Assembly (NCBI GenBank): GCA_024402755.1
Contig: JAKSTD010000004.1
Span: 1 to 13,784, forward strand
Direction: 5' to 3'
Source of the DNA: Alphaproteobacteria bacterium
GTDB taxonomy: Bacteria; Pseudomonadota; Alphaproteobacteria; Rs-D84
DNA: 13,784 bases
This document shows positions 1 to 6,697 of the stretch, piece by piece. Below the pieces are notes generated by a model. It worked only from the letters and a program-made list of their open reading frames with translations, was not told the origin of the DNA and did not search any database. The position numbers and the translations under genes were made by a program. How positions within the stretch are numbered: position 1 is the stretch's first letter; every line of letters starts with the position of its first letter.

Positions 1-1
1 T

Positions 2-259
2 TCTGGTCGTCGTTTTGAAATGCAGGCAATCGGTGAGGGTAAGGGCTGTGCGGTGTGGGCTGCATCTTGCAAGGGAAAAGATTTCAAAGGTCAGGGTTGG
101 AATATCGCTGGGGCTGAAATGGTTGGCAAGATTTTTGCTGAACGTATGGCCAAAGCAGGTATCAAAGATAACTATTATTTCGATCGTGGTCGTTATTTGT
201 ATCATGGTCGTGTAAAGGCCTTGGGCGATTCTATGCGCGCAAATGGTATGAAAATTTAA
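2..259 (+). CDS. rplR: 50S ribosomal protein L18, C-terminal part (5' end outside window)
   Basis: This is the last 85 codons of L18, the protein that binds 5S rRNA in the central protuberance of the large subunit. The frame is open from base 2 and ends at TAA 257-259. Family landmarks are the alanine/glycine-rich helix around [19 protein letters not shown], the [20 protein letters not shown] block and the final GMKI. The [12 protein letters not shown] signature near the end is diagnostic of bacterial L18. rpsE starts 15 bases downstream, the usual spc-operon order. The segment before the Ala/Gly helix ([20 protein letters not shown]) carries two cysteines and looks less canonical than the C-terminus. 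Identification is very secure; only the start is missing. Confidence 0.96.
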   Translation, partial: SGRRFEMQAIGEGKGCAVWAASCKGKDFKGQGWNIAGAEMVGKIFAERMAKAGIKDNYYFDRGRYLYHGRVKALGDSMRANGMKI

Positions 260-274
260 TAAATGGAGCGAAAA

Positions 275-829
275 ATGGCACGTTTTGATGATAAAAAATT
301 ACAGTCAGATAATTTGGTAGATAAATTGGTTTCTATCAACCGTGTTTCCAAAACAGTGAAGGGCGGTCGTAATATGTCGTTTTCTGCTTTGGTGGTTGTT
401 GGTGATAAATCTGGTATGGTTGGATTTGGTAAGGGTAAGGCCTTGGAAGTTCAAGCAGCTGTCCAGAAAGCAACCAAGGCAGCAAAAGCAAAAATGATTC
501 GTGTTCCTTTGAAGGAAGGACGCACATTGCACCATGATAGTGCTGCAAAATATGGCGCCAGCAAATTGGTTGTCCGCAGTGCTGTTCCTGGTACTGGAAT
601 CATTGCGGGTGGTGCGTTGCGTGCGGTATTTGAATGTTTGGGGGTCCAAGACGTTGTTGTGAAATCTCAAGGTTCAAACAATCCAAACAATATGATTCGC
701 GCTGCATTTTTGGCTTTTGAAAAAATGAATTCTCCAAAGACAGTTGCTGCGCGTCGTGGTAAAACTGTGGCGGAAATCATTGCTGGTCGTGATGGTAAAA
801 AGTTAGAAACAGCAGTTGATGCAAAATAA
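275..829 (+). CDS. rpsE: 30S ribosomal protein S5
   Basis: S5 is a small-subunit protein involved in decoding accuracy and mRNA unwinding at the entry tunnel. The 184-residue product has the N-terminal dsRNA-binding-like domain, with [19 protein letters not shown] followed by [20 protein letters not shown]. The C-terminal domain carries [19 protein letters not shown] and then [16 protein letters not shown]. An in-frame ATG lies at 263, but GGAG at 265-268 sits 6 bases before ATG 275, and a start at 275 gives the family-like MARFDDKK N-terminus. I therefore use 275; starting at 263 would add MERK. The next family member expected downstream, rpmD (L30), is absent. Confidence 0.95.
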   Translation: MARFDDKKLQSDNLVDKLVSINRVSKTVKGGRNMSFSALVVVGDKSGMVGFGKGKALEVQAAVQKATKAAKAKMIRVPLKEGRTLHHDSAAKYGASKLVVRSAVPGTGIIAGGALRAVFECLGVQDVVVKSQGSNNPNNMIRAAFLAFEKMNSPKTVAARRGKTVAEIIAGRDGKKLETAVDAK

Positions 830-853
830 AAAAAATTAACCGAGTATGTAATC

Positions 854-881
854 TTGTATTATATGCGAAACGGACTATAAT
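854..881 (+). promoter_or_regulatory. Predicted promoter upstream of rplO, overlapped by an inverted repeat
   Basis: TTGTAT (854-859), a 16-base spacer and a perfect TATAAT (876-881) sit in the 84-base rpsE-rplO gap. Initiation is predicted near 888, giving a leader of about 26 bases that contains the rplO ribosome binding site (AAGGA, 901-905). A 6-bp inverted repeat, GACTAT (873-878) and ATAGTC (885-890), straddles the -10 element and the predicted start. It could be a small operator or the foot of a leader hairpin. The call is from sequence only. Confidence 0.5.
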
Positions 882-913
882 AACATAGTCATAGGACAAA
901 AAGGAAAAAAGAA

Positions 914-1372
914 ATGAAATTAAATGCTTTGATGGATAATTTTGGTGCAAGAAAAGATGTTAAACGCGTTGGTCGTGGTATGGCATCTGGTTATGGTAAA
1001 ACATCTGGTCGTGGGAACAAGGGGCAAAAGGCGCGTTCTGGTTCACGTAAACAAGCAACGTTCCAGGGTGGACAAATGCCAATTTTGCGCCGTTTTCCAA
1101 AATTTGGTTTTAATAATCCGTTCCATAAAGAATACGCCACAATCAATTTGGGTGATATTGAAAAATTTATCAAATCCGGTAAAATTGATACAAAAAAAGA
1201 AATCAATATTGATACTCTGTTGGATGCAAAAATTTTAAATCGTAAATTGGATGGCTTGAAAGTATTGGGCAAGGGTGAAATTAAAACTGCTGTTAACATT
1301 GTTGCAGCAAAATGGTCTAAATCAGCCGAAGCAGCAATCGTTAAGGCCGGTGGAAAAATCCAATCTAAATAA
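914..1372 (+). CDS. rplO: 50S ribosomal protein L15
   Basis: L15 is a late-assembling large-subunit protein that contacts 23S rRNA. The 152-residue product has the long basic, glycine-rich N-terminal extension (RVGRGMASGYGKTSGRGNKG, about residues 18-37). The characteristic FQGGQMPILRRFPKFGFNNPF follows, then the globular domain with VLGKGEIKTAVNIVAAKWSK near the C-terminus. Length is normal for the family. The start is fixed by AAGGA about 9 bases upstream. It directly follows rpsE because rpmD is missing, and it is 20 bases upstream of secY, so the two are presumably cotranscribed, possibly from the promoter-like sequence at 854-881. Confidence 0.96.
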   Translation: MKLNALMDNFGARKDVKRVGRGMASGYGKTSGRGNKGQKARSGSRKQATFQGGQMPILRRFPKFGFNNPFHKEYATINLGDIEKFIKSGKIDTKKEINIDTLLDAKILNRKLDGLKVLGKGEIKTAVNIVAAKWSKSAEAAIVKAGGKIQSK

Positions 1373-1392
1373 TTTAATAAAAAGATATTCGC

Positions 1393-2709
1393 ATGAATTT
1401 TTTGAAAAAACTTTTTGGCAATCCGACAGATTTACAGAAACGCATCTTGTTTACATTGGGTGCGTTGATAGTGTATCGAATCGGTTCTTTTATTCCATTA
1501 CCCGGTGTTAATGCCAGCGCGGTGTTGCATTTGTTTAATGGTGATAATGGAATGATGGGGATGTTCGATATGTTTTCGGGTGGTTCATTATCCCGTATGT
1601 CGGTGTTGGCATTGAATATTTTTCCATATATTTCTGCGTCTATCGTTATTCAATTATTATCTGCGACCAGTAAATCTTTGATGGATTTACGTAAAGAAGG
1701 TGAATCTGGTCGTATCAAAATCAATCAGTATACACGTTATTTGGCGGTGTTGTTGGCGATTGTTCAGGGTTGGGCGATTGTGCGCAGTTTGGAATCAATG
1801 GCACCAGTCAATGGTGTATCTGCGGTTGCAAATCCTGGATTTTCTTTTGAATTATCTGCGATAGTTGCGCTGGTGGGTGGAACTGTATTCGTTATGTGGT
1901 TGGCAGAACAAATCACTGCGCGTGGTATCGGGCAGGGCGCATCGCTTTTGATTTTTGCTGGTATTATCGCAGAGGTCCCAGGTGGAATTGCAAAACTGTT
2001 CTCGTTGGCGGGGGTTGGTCAAATGTCGCCTGCGATGATTGCATTGGTTTTGGGATTTGTCGTTGGTATCGTTGCATTGATTGCCTTTATGGAACAGGCA
2101 CAACGTCGTATTCAAATACTTTATCCACGTCAGGCATTGGCAAACGGTGTTATGAATACAAATGTTTCATATTTGCCGATTAAGGTTAATATGTCTGGGG
2201 TTATGGGGCCTGTGTTTGCATCGTCAATTATGATGTTGCCTGCGTTTATACAGCGATTCGTTCAAAGTGAAAATTTGGTTGTGCAACAAATTCTTGGATT
2301 CTTTACATATGGAACATGGTCGTATATGGCGCTTTATACCTTGTTGATTGCGTTTTTTGCTTATTTCCAAACCGCGGTCGTTTTCAACAGTGAAGAAACA
2401 AGTAATAATTTGAAAAATATGGGTGGTTATATTCCGGGTGTTCGTCCTGGTGAACAGACCATGCATTATTTGGATGGTGTGGTATCGCGTACAACTGCGA
2501 TTGGTGTTATGTATTTGATTGTTGTGTGCGTTTTGCCAATCATATTGAACACGCGTGGTGGTATGCCATTGATGATTGGTGGAACAAGTGTCTTAATCGT
2601 TGCTGGTGTGGTATTGGATACAATGAATCAAATAAAATCGTATTTGGTTGAAAAGCAATACAACGGTGTTGTTAACAAGGGGCAAAAGAAAGGACGTTTC
2701 CGCGGGTGA
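1393..2709 (+). CDS. secY: Protein translocase subunit SecY
   Basis: SecY is the channel-forming subunit of the SecYEG translocon in the inner membrane. It exports the signal-peptide proteins seen further right and inserts membrane proteins. The 438-residue product has the expected hydrophobic pattern of ten membrane segments. Recognisable signatures are YRIGSFIPLPGVNASAVL (plug region, near the N-terminus), GGSLSRMSVLALNIFPYISASI, the QRRIQILYPRQA cytoplasmic loop, NVSYLPIKVNMSGVMGPVFA, and MGGYIPGVRPGEQT. The C-terminus is short and basic (KKGRFRG). The upstream sequence has no strong ribosome binding site, only an A-rich stretch, so translational coupling with rplO 20 bases upstream is plausible. 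The stop is TGA. In most alphaproteobacteria adk follows; here it does not. Confidence 0.97.
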   Translation: MNFLKKLFGNPTDLQKRILFTLGALIVYRIGSFIPLPGVNASAVLHLFNGDNGMMGMFDMFSGGSLSRMSVLALNIFPYISASIVIQLLSATSKSLMDLRKEGESGRIKINQYTRYLAVLLAIVQGWAIVRSLESMAPVNGVSAVANPGFSFELSAIVALVGGTVFVMWLAEQITARGIGQGASLLIFAGIIAEVPGGIAKLFSLAGVGQMSPAMIALVLGFVVGIVALIAFMEQAQRRIQILYPRQALANGVMNTNVSYLPIKVNMSGVMGPVFASSIMMLPAFIQRFVQSENLVVQQILGFFTYGTWSYMALYTLLIAFFAYFQTAVVFNSEETSNNLKNMGGYIPGVRPGEQTMHYLDGVVSRTTAIGVMYLIVVCVLPIILNTRGGMPLMIGGTSVLIVAGVVLDTMNQIKSYLVEKQYNGVVNKGQKKGRFRG

Positions 2710-2877
2710 ACCGTGCGGGCAAAAAGATTTGATTTTTTTCGTGACGCATAATAAAATGGTCGCTGATAAAAATCGAAACGCATTCAAAAAACGTGTGGAT
2801 TTTGGGTGCAAAGGTGAATCCTCCTTCGCGGAAGCTTTGGTGGATAAATGGACAAGATAGAAAAAGGAAAATAAAAG
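2710..2877 (+). other. secY-rpsM spacer: adk missing, short repeat-like segment
   Basis: This 168-base spacer sits where many alphaproteobacteria carry adk (adenylate kinase). No adk remnant is readable in any frame. It contains a promoter-like sequence (2729-2757) and, at 2817-2850, a GC-richer segment around TCCTTCGCGGAAGCTTTGG with a small TTC-GCG-GAA inverted repeat. Read in the frame that overlaps secY, that segment would give SSFAEALVDKW. This resembles, from memory, short repeat-derived peptides dispersed in other bacterial genomes. Whether it is a dispersed repeat here cannot be told from one copy. Confidence 0.4.
2729..2757 (+). promoter_or_regulatory. Predicted promoter for rpsM-rpsK
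   Basis: TTGATT (2729-2734), a 17-base spacer and TAAAAT (2752-2757) lie just inside the secY-rpsM spacer. Initiation would be near 2764, leaving a leader of about 114 bases that includes the repeat-like segment. It would let rpsM-rpsK be expressed apart from the spc genes. Sequence match only. Confidence 0.4.
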
Positions 2878-3255
2878 ATGGCACGTATAGCAGGTGTTAA
2901 CATTCCGTCTGAAAAACGCATTGAAATTGCTTTGCGTTATATTCATGGTATTGGGCCGGCTAAATCTGCACAGATTTGTTCTGCATTGAAATTGAAAGAC
3001 GGTCTGCGCGCAAAAGATTTAACAGACGAAGATGTTATCAAAATTTCAAATTACATTGAACAAAATTTCAAAGTAGAAGGTGATGTTCGTCGCGAAGTTG
3101 CAATGAATATTAAACGTTTGCAAGATTTGAAAACATATCGCGGAATTCGTCACCGTAATCGTTTACCAGTTCGTGGTCAACGCACACAAACAAATGCCAG
3201 AACTCGTAAGGGTAAACGCGTTGTTGTTGCTGGTTCTGCGACCAAGGGTAAATAA
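2878..3255 (+). CDS. rpsM: 30S ribosomal protein S13
   Basis: S13 lies in the head of the small subunit and contacts P-site tRNA and the inter-subunit bridges. The 125-residue product begins [21 protein letters not shown] and carries the helix-hairpin-helix [16 protein letters not shown]. The conserved [20 protein letters not shown] core follows, then the basic tail [10 protein letters not shown]. Length is normal. The start is supported by AGGA (2865-2868) 9 bases upstream. It follows secY after a 168-base spacer without adk, and precedes rpsK by 58 bases, the conserved alpha-operon order. Confidence 0.97.
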   Translation: MARIAGVNIPSEKRIEIALRYIHGIGPAKSAQICSALKLKDGLRAKDLTDEDVIKISNYIEQNFKVEGDVRREVAMNIKRLQDLKTYRGIRHRNRLPVRGQRTQTNARTRKGKRVVVAGSATKGK

Positions 3256-3313
3256 TATTAATTGGGTAGAGATTAACACGATAGTTAATTGAAGACATCT
3301 AAAGGAAACACAA

Positions 3314-3697
3314 ATGGCAGTAAATAAATCAAAAAAGAAAGTTGTAAAGAAAGTATCACATGGGATTGCCCATATTGTTGCAACTAATAATAATACACGT
3401 ATAACAATCACAGACCAAAGCGGTGACGTATTCGCTTGGGCAACCGCGGGGGCTACTAATTTCAAGGCCGCAAAAAAATCAACACCATATGCAGCAACTG
3501 TTGTTGCAGATGCAGTCGGTAAAAAGGTTGCAGAAATGGGTATGCAGACAGTTGATGTTTTGATGCGCGGTATTGGTCAGGGTCGTGAATCTGCTGTTCG
3601 TGGTTTGGCAAATGCAGGATTGGTTGTTCAATCTATTACAGACACGACTCGTATTCCACACAACGGGTGCCGTCCAAAGAAAGTTCGTCGTGTGTAA
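3314..3697 (+). CDS. rpsK: 30S ribosomal protein S11
   Basis: S11 is on the platform of the small subunit and helps shape the mRNA exit/Shine-Dalgarno region. The 127-residue product shows GIAHIVATNNNTRITITDQSG, the TPYAA segment, MRGIGQGRESAVRGLANAGL and the invariant end IPHNGCRPKKVRRV. Length is normal. AAGGA (3302-3306) lies 7 bases before the ATG. In most bacteria rpoA and rplQ follow in the same operon; here a terminator starts 23 bases after the stop, so this operon ends at rpsK. Confidence 0.97.
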   Translation: MAVNKSKKKVVKKVSHGIAHIVATNNNTRITITDQSGDVFAWATAGATNFKAAKKSTPYAATVVADAVGKKVAEMGMQTVDVLMRGIGQGRESAVRGLANAGLVVQSITDTTRIPHNGCRPKKVRRV

Positions 3698-3720
3698 TAA
3701 TGCGTTTGAAAAGAAACAAA

Positions 3721-3749
3721 GCACCGCAACTTTTTCGCGGTGTTTTTTT
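3721..3749 (+). terminator. Intrinsic terminator after rpsK
   Basis: CACCGC (3722-3727) pairs perfectly with GCGGTG (3737-3742) across a 9-base loop, followed by seven T (3743-3749). It closes the ribosomal-protein operon directly after rpsK, where rpoA would normally continue. Confidence 0.85.
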
Positions 3750-3753
3750 CAAC

Positions 3754-3796
3754 TCTCCCCACCGCAATGCGTTTTTTCCCCCCCCAGTGGGGGAGA
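3754..3796. repeat. G/C-rich inverted repeat after the rpsK terminator
   Basis: CCCCC (3781-3785) and GGGGG (3789-3793) form a tight hairpin with a 3-base loop. Alternatively TCTCCCC (3754-3760) can pair with GGGGAGA (3790-3796). This stretch is far more GC-rich than its surroundings and directly precedes the protein remnant at 3816-4055. It may mark the edge of an inserted or decayed element. No target duplication or transposase is visible. Confidence 0.4.
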
Positions 3797-3815
3797 ATCC
3801 GCATTCGTCGTGCAA

Positions 3816-4055
3816 GGTGCAGTTAACATTACTACACCCACTACTGCCACTTTGTTTGCTATACACGCAACAGGAACTACAACTCTGTATCATTCAAGAA
3901 CCAAAATATATGAATATAAAATGTGGCGAAACGGTATATTGACTCAACATATGATTCCTGTGAAACGCGACAGTGGTATGTATGATACTGTTTCTAAAAC
4001 TTTCTTTACAAATGCGGGTACCGGGACATTTACGGAGGGACCAGTTGTGCAATAA
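3816..4055 (+). pseudogene. C-terminal remnant of a surface or phage-tail-type protein
   Basis: An open frame of 79 codons ends at TAA 4053-4055 and reads GAVNITTPTTATLFAIHATG, then SRTKIYEYKMWRNGILTQHM, then IPVKRDSGMYDTVSKTFFTN and AGTGTFTEGPVVQ. The block with Y-K-M-W-x-N-G, M-I-P-V, G-M-Y-D-T-V-x-K-F-F-T-N-A-G-T-G is, from memory, the end of concanavalin/LamG-like domains in secreted or tail proteins of gut bacteria and phages. The frame stays open upstream, but only through the rpsK terminator and rpsK itself out of frame. There is no start codon with a ribosome binding site and no N-terminal domain. It is therefore most likely a truncated leftover, possibly from recombination with a full-length copy elsewhere. 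A terminator follows immediately. Family assignment is moderately sure; loss of function is inferred. Confidence 0.55.
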
Positions 4056-4085
4056 AAAACGACCCGCGGATGCGGGTTGTTTTTT
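4054..4085. terminator. Bidirectional terminator between the remnant and infA
   Basis: ACCCGC (4062-4067), loop GGAT, GCGGGT (4072-4077) forms the core. Pairing extends outward through CG/TG (one G-U) to an A6 tract on the left (4054-4059) and a T6 tract on the right (4080-4085). The arrangement gives a U-tail in both directions, so it can end transcription from the + side and from infA on the - strand, whose stop lies 12 bases away. Confidence 0.85.
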
Positions 4086-4096
4086 ATCAATTTGTT

Positions 4097-4351
4097 TTAT
4101 TGATGGTTTGGGGCGCCAGCATCTGAGGCATTTTTGCGTTCGACAAATGTAATACGTCCCTTGTCCAAATCGTATGGTGTCATTTCAACATGAACCTTTT
4201 CCCCAACGTTAACCCAGATGCGCGCCTTGCGCATTTTTCCACATACTGTTGCCAATATCAAATGCCCGTTTTCAAGGCGAACACGGAACATTGTGTTGGG
4301 TAATCTGTCTTCGACCACACCAGAAAAAACAATTACATCATCTTTTGCCAT
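4097..4351 (-). CDS. infA: Translation initiation factor IF-1
   Basis: IF-1 binds the A site of the 30S subunit and cooperates with IF-2 and IF-3 in initiation. The 84-residue product is an S1-type OB fold: [20 protein letters not shown], then [37 protein letters not shown] and the signature [15 protein letters not shown]. The family is usually about 72 residues; the extra is a polar C-terminal tail ([11 protein letters not shown]). The start has AAAGG 9 bases upstream on the - strand. The gene stands alone, ends at a bidirectional terminator, and diverges from the cysteine-rich operon across a 134-base intergenic region holding both promoters. Confidence 0.95.
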   Translation of the reverse strand: MAKDDVIVFSGVVEDRLPNTMFRVRLENGHLILATVCGKMRKARIWVNVGEKVHVEMTPYDLDKGRITFVERKNASDAGAPNHQ

Positions 4352-4383
4352 AAATTAAAACCTTTGTTTTTTGTATGTTTTTA

Positions 4384-4411
4384 ATGATATTCGGCAAAAA
4401 ATAAAATGCAA
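4384..4411 (-). promoter_or_regulatory. Predicted infA promoter
   Basis: On the - strand TTGCAT (4411-4406), a 16-base spacer and TATCAT (4389-4384). Initiation is predicted near 4377, giving a leader of about 26 bases with AAAGG before the ATG at 4351. Confidence 0.5.
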
Positions 4412-4428
4412 GAATTTTTTATTATGCC

Positions 4429-4457
4429 TTGCAAGGTGTCTTGTTTTTTGATAAAAT
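4429..4457 (+). promoter_or_regulatory. Predicted promoter of the cysteine-rich two-gene operon
   Basis: TTGCAA (4429-4434), a 17-base spacer and TAAAAT (4452-4457), the latter preceded by TGA as in an extended -10 element. Initiation near 4464 leaves a short leader of about 22 bases with AGGA (4472-4475) 10 bases before ATG 4486. It diverges from the infA promoter. Confidence 0.55.
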
Positions 4458-4485
4458 ATACTTGTAAATGTAGGAACGGGATACA

Positions 4486-6678
4486 ATGAAAATGATAAAA
4501 TTTTTGTCGTTATTGGTTTTGGCGCCAACGGTTGCCTTTGGCGCAACGCGCGGGGATTCGAGCACACGCGTTGGTGTGCCGCGTGGTTCGCAAACTGCAT
4601 CTCGTATGCCGACTGCTGCTTGGGCAACAGCTGTCCAAACAGCGCAAAGTGTTACGGTAAATTCAAATGCAAATACCGTACAGAATACACAAAATGTTTC
4701 TAATAATAACCAGACAAATACCGAAAAGCAAACAGATGCACCCCAGACGGAAACTGTTGCGACTGTTGATGCAACACCGACAAATTGTCGTAATGCGTAT
4801 CGTCAGTGTATGGATGAATTTTGTTTATTGGACGAAAGCCAGGGCGAAAGATGCGCCTGTTCAAATAATATAAATTCTGCCAAAGATAAAATAAACGCGA
4901 TACTTGCTATCCAGGAAGAAGCAGACAATTTATACACAACTGGTGTTGAACGTGAACAACTTGGGGCCAAGGCGAAACTGGTGTTTGCAGAAAATACAAA
5001 TAATAAACAGGTTTCTAATACGAATTTCTTGGCTTGGCTGGTCGGCGACGACGACGAAGTTGATGAAGATGAAGATATCGGTGAAGATGTAACATTGGGT
5101 GATGATTTATACAAAATGGCATCAAAATATTGTCAGGAAAAATTAGATTCGTGTGGGGATTCTGCGGAAATGGAAGCGGTACTTTATTCGCGTATGATTA
5201 CCCAAGATTGTAAAAATTACGATTCGTATTTACGCGACCAAAAAGCAAATGCAGAATCAAATAAGCGAATCGCTGAATCTGCTGTGCGCAAGGCGCGCCT
5301 TGAAATGTTAGACACAACAAACAAATACAATCGTGGTGAATGTTTATTGGCATATCGTTCTTGTATCGCGGACAAGGGTGGATGTGGTGTGAATTTTGAA
5401 AACTGTTTGGATGCGAATTTATTAAAGCGCCGTTCAAATACTTGTGAAAATATACTCGACCAATGTATGGCTGTGCGTGTGGATGTTGAAAAAGATTGGG
5501 CGGCAGAATCTAAAAGTATTTTGGAAAATGCTATGAAATATGCAGATACAAACAGACGTGGAACATGCCTGGCGCGTGTGCAGAATTGTTTGGAAGAAAG
5601 TTGTTCTACATCAACCAGAACAGAATGTTTGAATGATGTTAATGTGGCGGCTGGAATTTGTCCTGTTATTACAGAGTGCGAAGAGATGATTCCTGGGTTT
5701 CAATCTGTGATAAATGATAAATTGGCATATTTGAAAACAAAGTTTTGTGAAAATGATGTTGATAAATGCTTGCAAGATAAATGTGGCGTCGATTTTACCA
5801 AGGCGGAATGTGTCGGGAAAAAAGCATACGAAATCGCCGCGCTTTGTCCACAAGAAATGTTCGCTTCGTGCAGAGATGTTACGCAGTATAATGTAATTGT
5901 GCAATCTGCGTTGTTACAGATGGATTATCAAATGTTGACGGGATGTGTTAATTATTTCAGCGAACAGTTAAGCAAGGTTTGTGGAACAGATATGGCTTGT
6001 TTGCCGATTGTGGCATCTGCAACATCTTTTGACAAGGTGCCAGAAACAGAAGCGGCAAGTGATGCTTTGAAAGCCAGGGTCATCGCAGATTCTGATGCGG
6101 CAGTTGAAGAATTTTTTAAACAATTTGAAAAAGATAAAACTGTTGTCGCGTGCGCCGATTCGCAAACAAATGTAAGCGATTCAAAGAAAGTTAAGAACAA
6201 AGAATCTTTGGGTGTAAATGTTTTCAATTCTGCAAAGATGCTGGCGAAAATGTCCGCGGAACAACGTAACTTGCGCGAAATGAATTCAAGAAAAGCAGAA
6301 TTAAGCAAGAAAGAATCTTTGGAAAAAGCAGAAAAAAATTGTCTAACGAATTACAAGCCAGAAACAGCAGATAAATCAAAAAGTAACTATATGTATATAA
6401 AAAGTGTTTCGTTTGAACCGGCTTTGCGTAATTGTCATGTTTGTCGTATGCAACAGGTTTGTGAAACCGGCGGTGAATCAAAAGCAGCCGCTGCATTGAA
6501 AGCGGGGGCGGGCGGATTGTCTGCGGGCGCATCAGCTGGGACAATGATAAATGCCGGCTGGGGGACAGCGATAGGTGCCGTTGTTGGTGGTGTTGGTGCT
6601 GGATTGCTCGGTGGTTTCAGTGGTGGTAAACAAGAATTCTGTCAAGAAATTGAATCTTGCGAAGATATAAGTATGTAA
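4486..6678 (+). CDS. Exported cysteine-rich protein A, 36 cysteines, glycine zipper near C-terminus
   Basis: I do not recognise a characterised family. The 730-residue product starts with a Sec signal peptide (MKMIKFLSLLVLAPTVAFGA), then a Ser/Thr/Asn/Gln-rich low-complexity linker to about residue 98. A cysteine-rich body follows: C101-x6-C108-x4-C113 and a CxC (123-125); an acidic patch (GDDDEVDEDED, 187-197) after AWLV; C286-x6-C293-x6-C300-x6-C307; C320-x6-C327; C361-x6-C368-x4-C373; C421-x6-C428-x4-C433; and a terminal CHVC (650-653). The even total of 36 cysteines in an exported protein suggests disulfides. Residues 667-714 are Ala/Gly-rich with GxxxG spacing, a glycine-zipper-like membrane segment that the downstream paralogue lacks. 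The intervening Lys/Glu-rich stretches look helical. The start is supported by a promoter and AGGA. It is the first gene of a two-gene unit; the second begins 19 bases after its stop. Confidence 0.85.
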   Translation: MKMIKFLSLLVLAPTVAFGATRGDSSTRVGVPRGSQTASRMPTAAWATAVQTAQSVTVNSNANTVQNTQNVSNNNQTNTEKQTDAPQTETVATVDATPTNCRNAYRQCMDEFCLLDESQGERCACSNNINSAKDKINAILAIQEEADNLYTTGVEREQLGAKAKLVFAENTNNKQVSNTNFLAWLVGDDDEVDEDEDIGEDVTLGDDLYKMASKYCQEKLDSCGDSAEMEAVLYSRMITQDCKNYDSYLRDQKANAESNKRIAESAVRKARLEMLDTTNKYNRGECLLAYRSCIADKGGCGVNFENCLDANLLKRRSNTCENILDQCMAVRVDVEKDWAAESKSILENAMKYADTNRRGTCLARVQNCLEESCSTSTRTECLNDVNVAAGICPVITECEEMIPGFQSVINDKLAYLKTKFCENDVDKCLQDKCGVDFTKAECVGKKAYEIAALCPQEMFASCRDVTQYNVIVQSALLQMDYQMLTGCVNYFSEQLSKVCGTDMACLPIVASATSFDKVPETEAASDALKARVIADSDAAVEEFFKQFEKDKTVVACADSQTNVSDSKKVKNKESLGVNVFNSAKMLAKMSAEQRNLREMNSRKAELSKKESLEKAEKNCLTNYKPETADKSKSNYMYIKSVSFEPALRNCHVCRMQQVCETGGESKAAAALKAGAGGLSAGASAGTMINAGWGTAIGAVVGGVGAGLLGGFSGGKQEFCQEIESCEDISM

Positions 6679-6697
6679 AATTGGACGGAGAGAATAA

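Noticed and set aside
263..277. ATG at 263 as the rpsE start
   Set aside because: The Shine-Dalgarno GGAG (265-268) overlaps it and is correctly spaced for ATG 275, which gives the family-like MAR N-terminus.
2648..2860. 70-codon frame overlapping the end of secY
   Set aside because: It runs out of frame through the secY 3' end, has no ribosome binding site, and its tail looks repeat-derived.
3573..3815. Upstream extension of the surface-protein remnant into rpsK
   Set aside because: The extension is a shadow of rpsK in another frame and runs through a terminator hairpin; only the part after about 3816 resembles a protein family.
6433..6444. CHVC in the cysteine-rich proteins as a heme c site
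   Set aside because: Covalent heme attachment needs CxxCH; here the His lies between the cysteines, and neither copy has a His after the second Cys.
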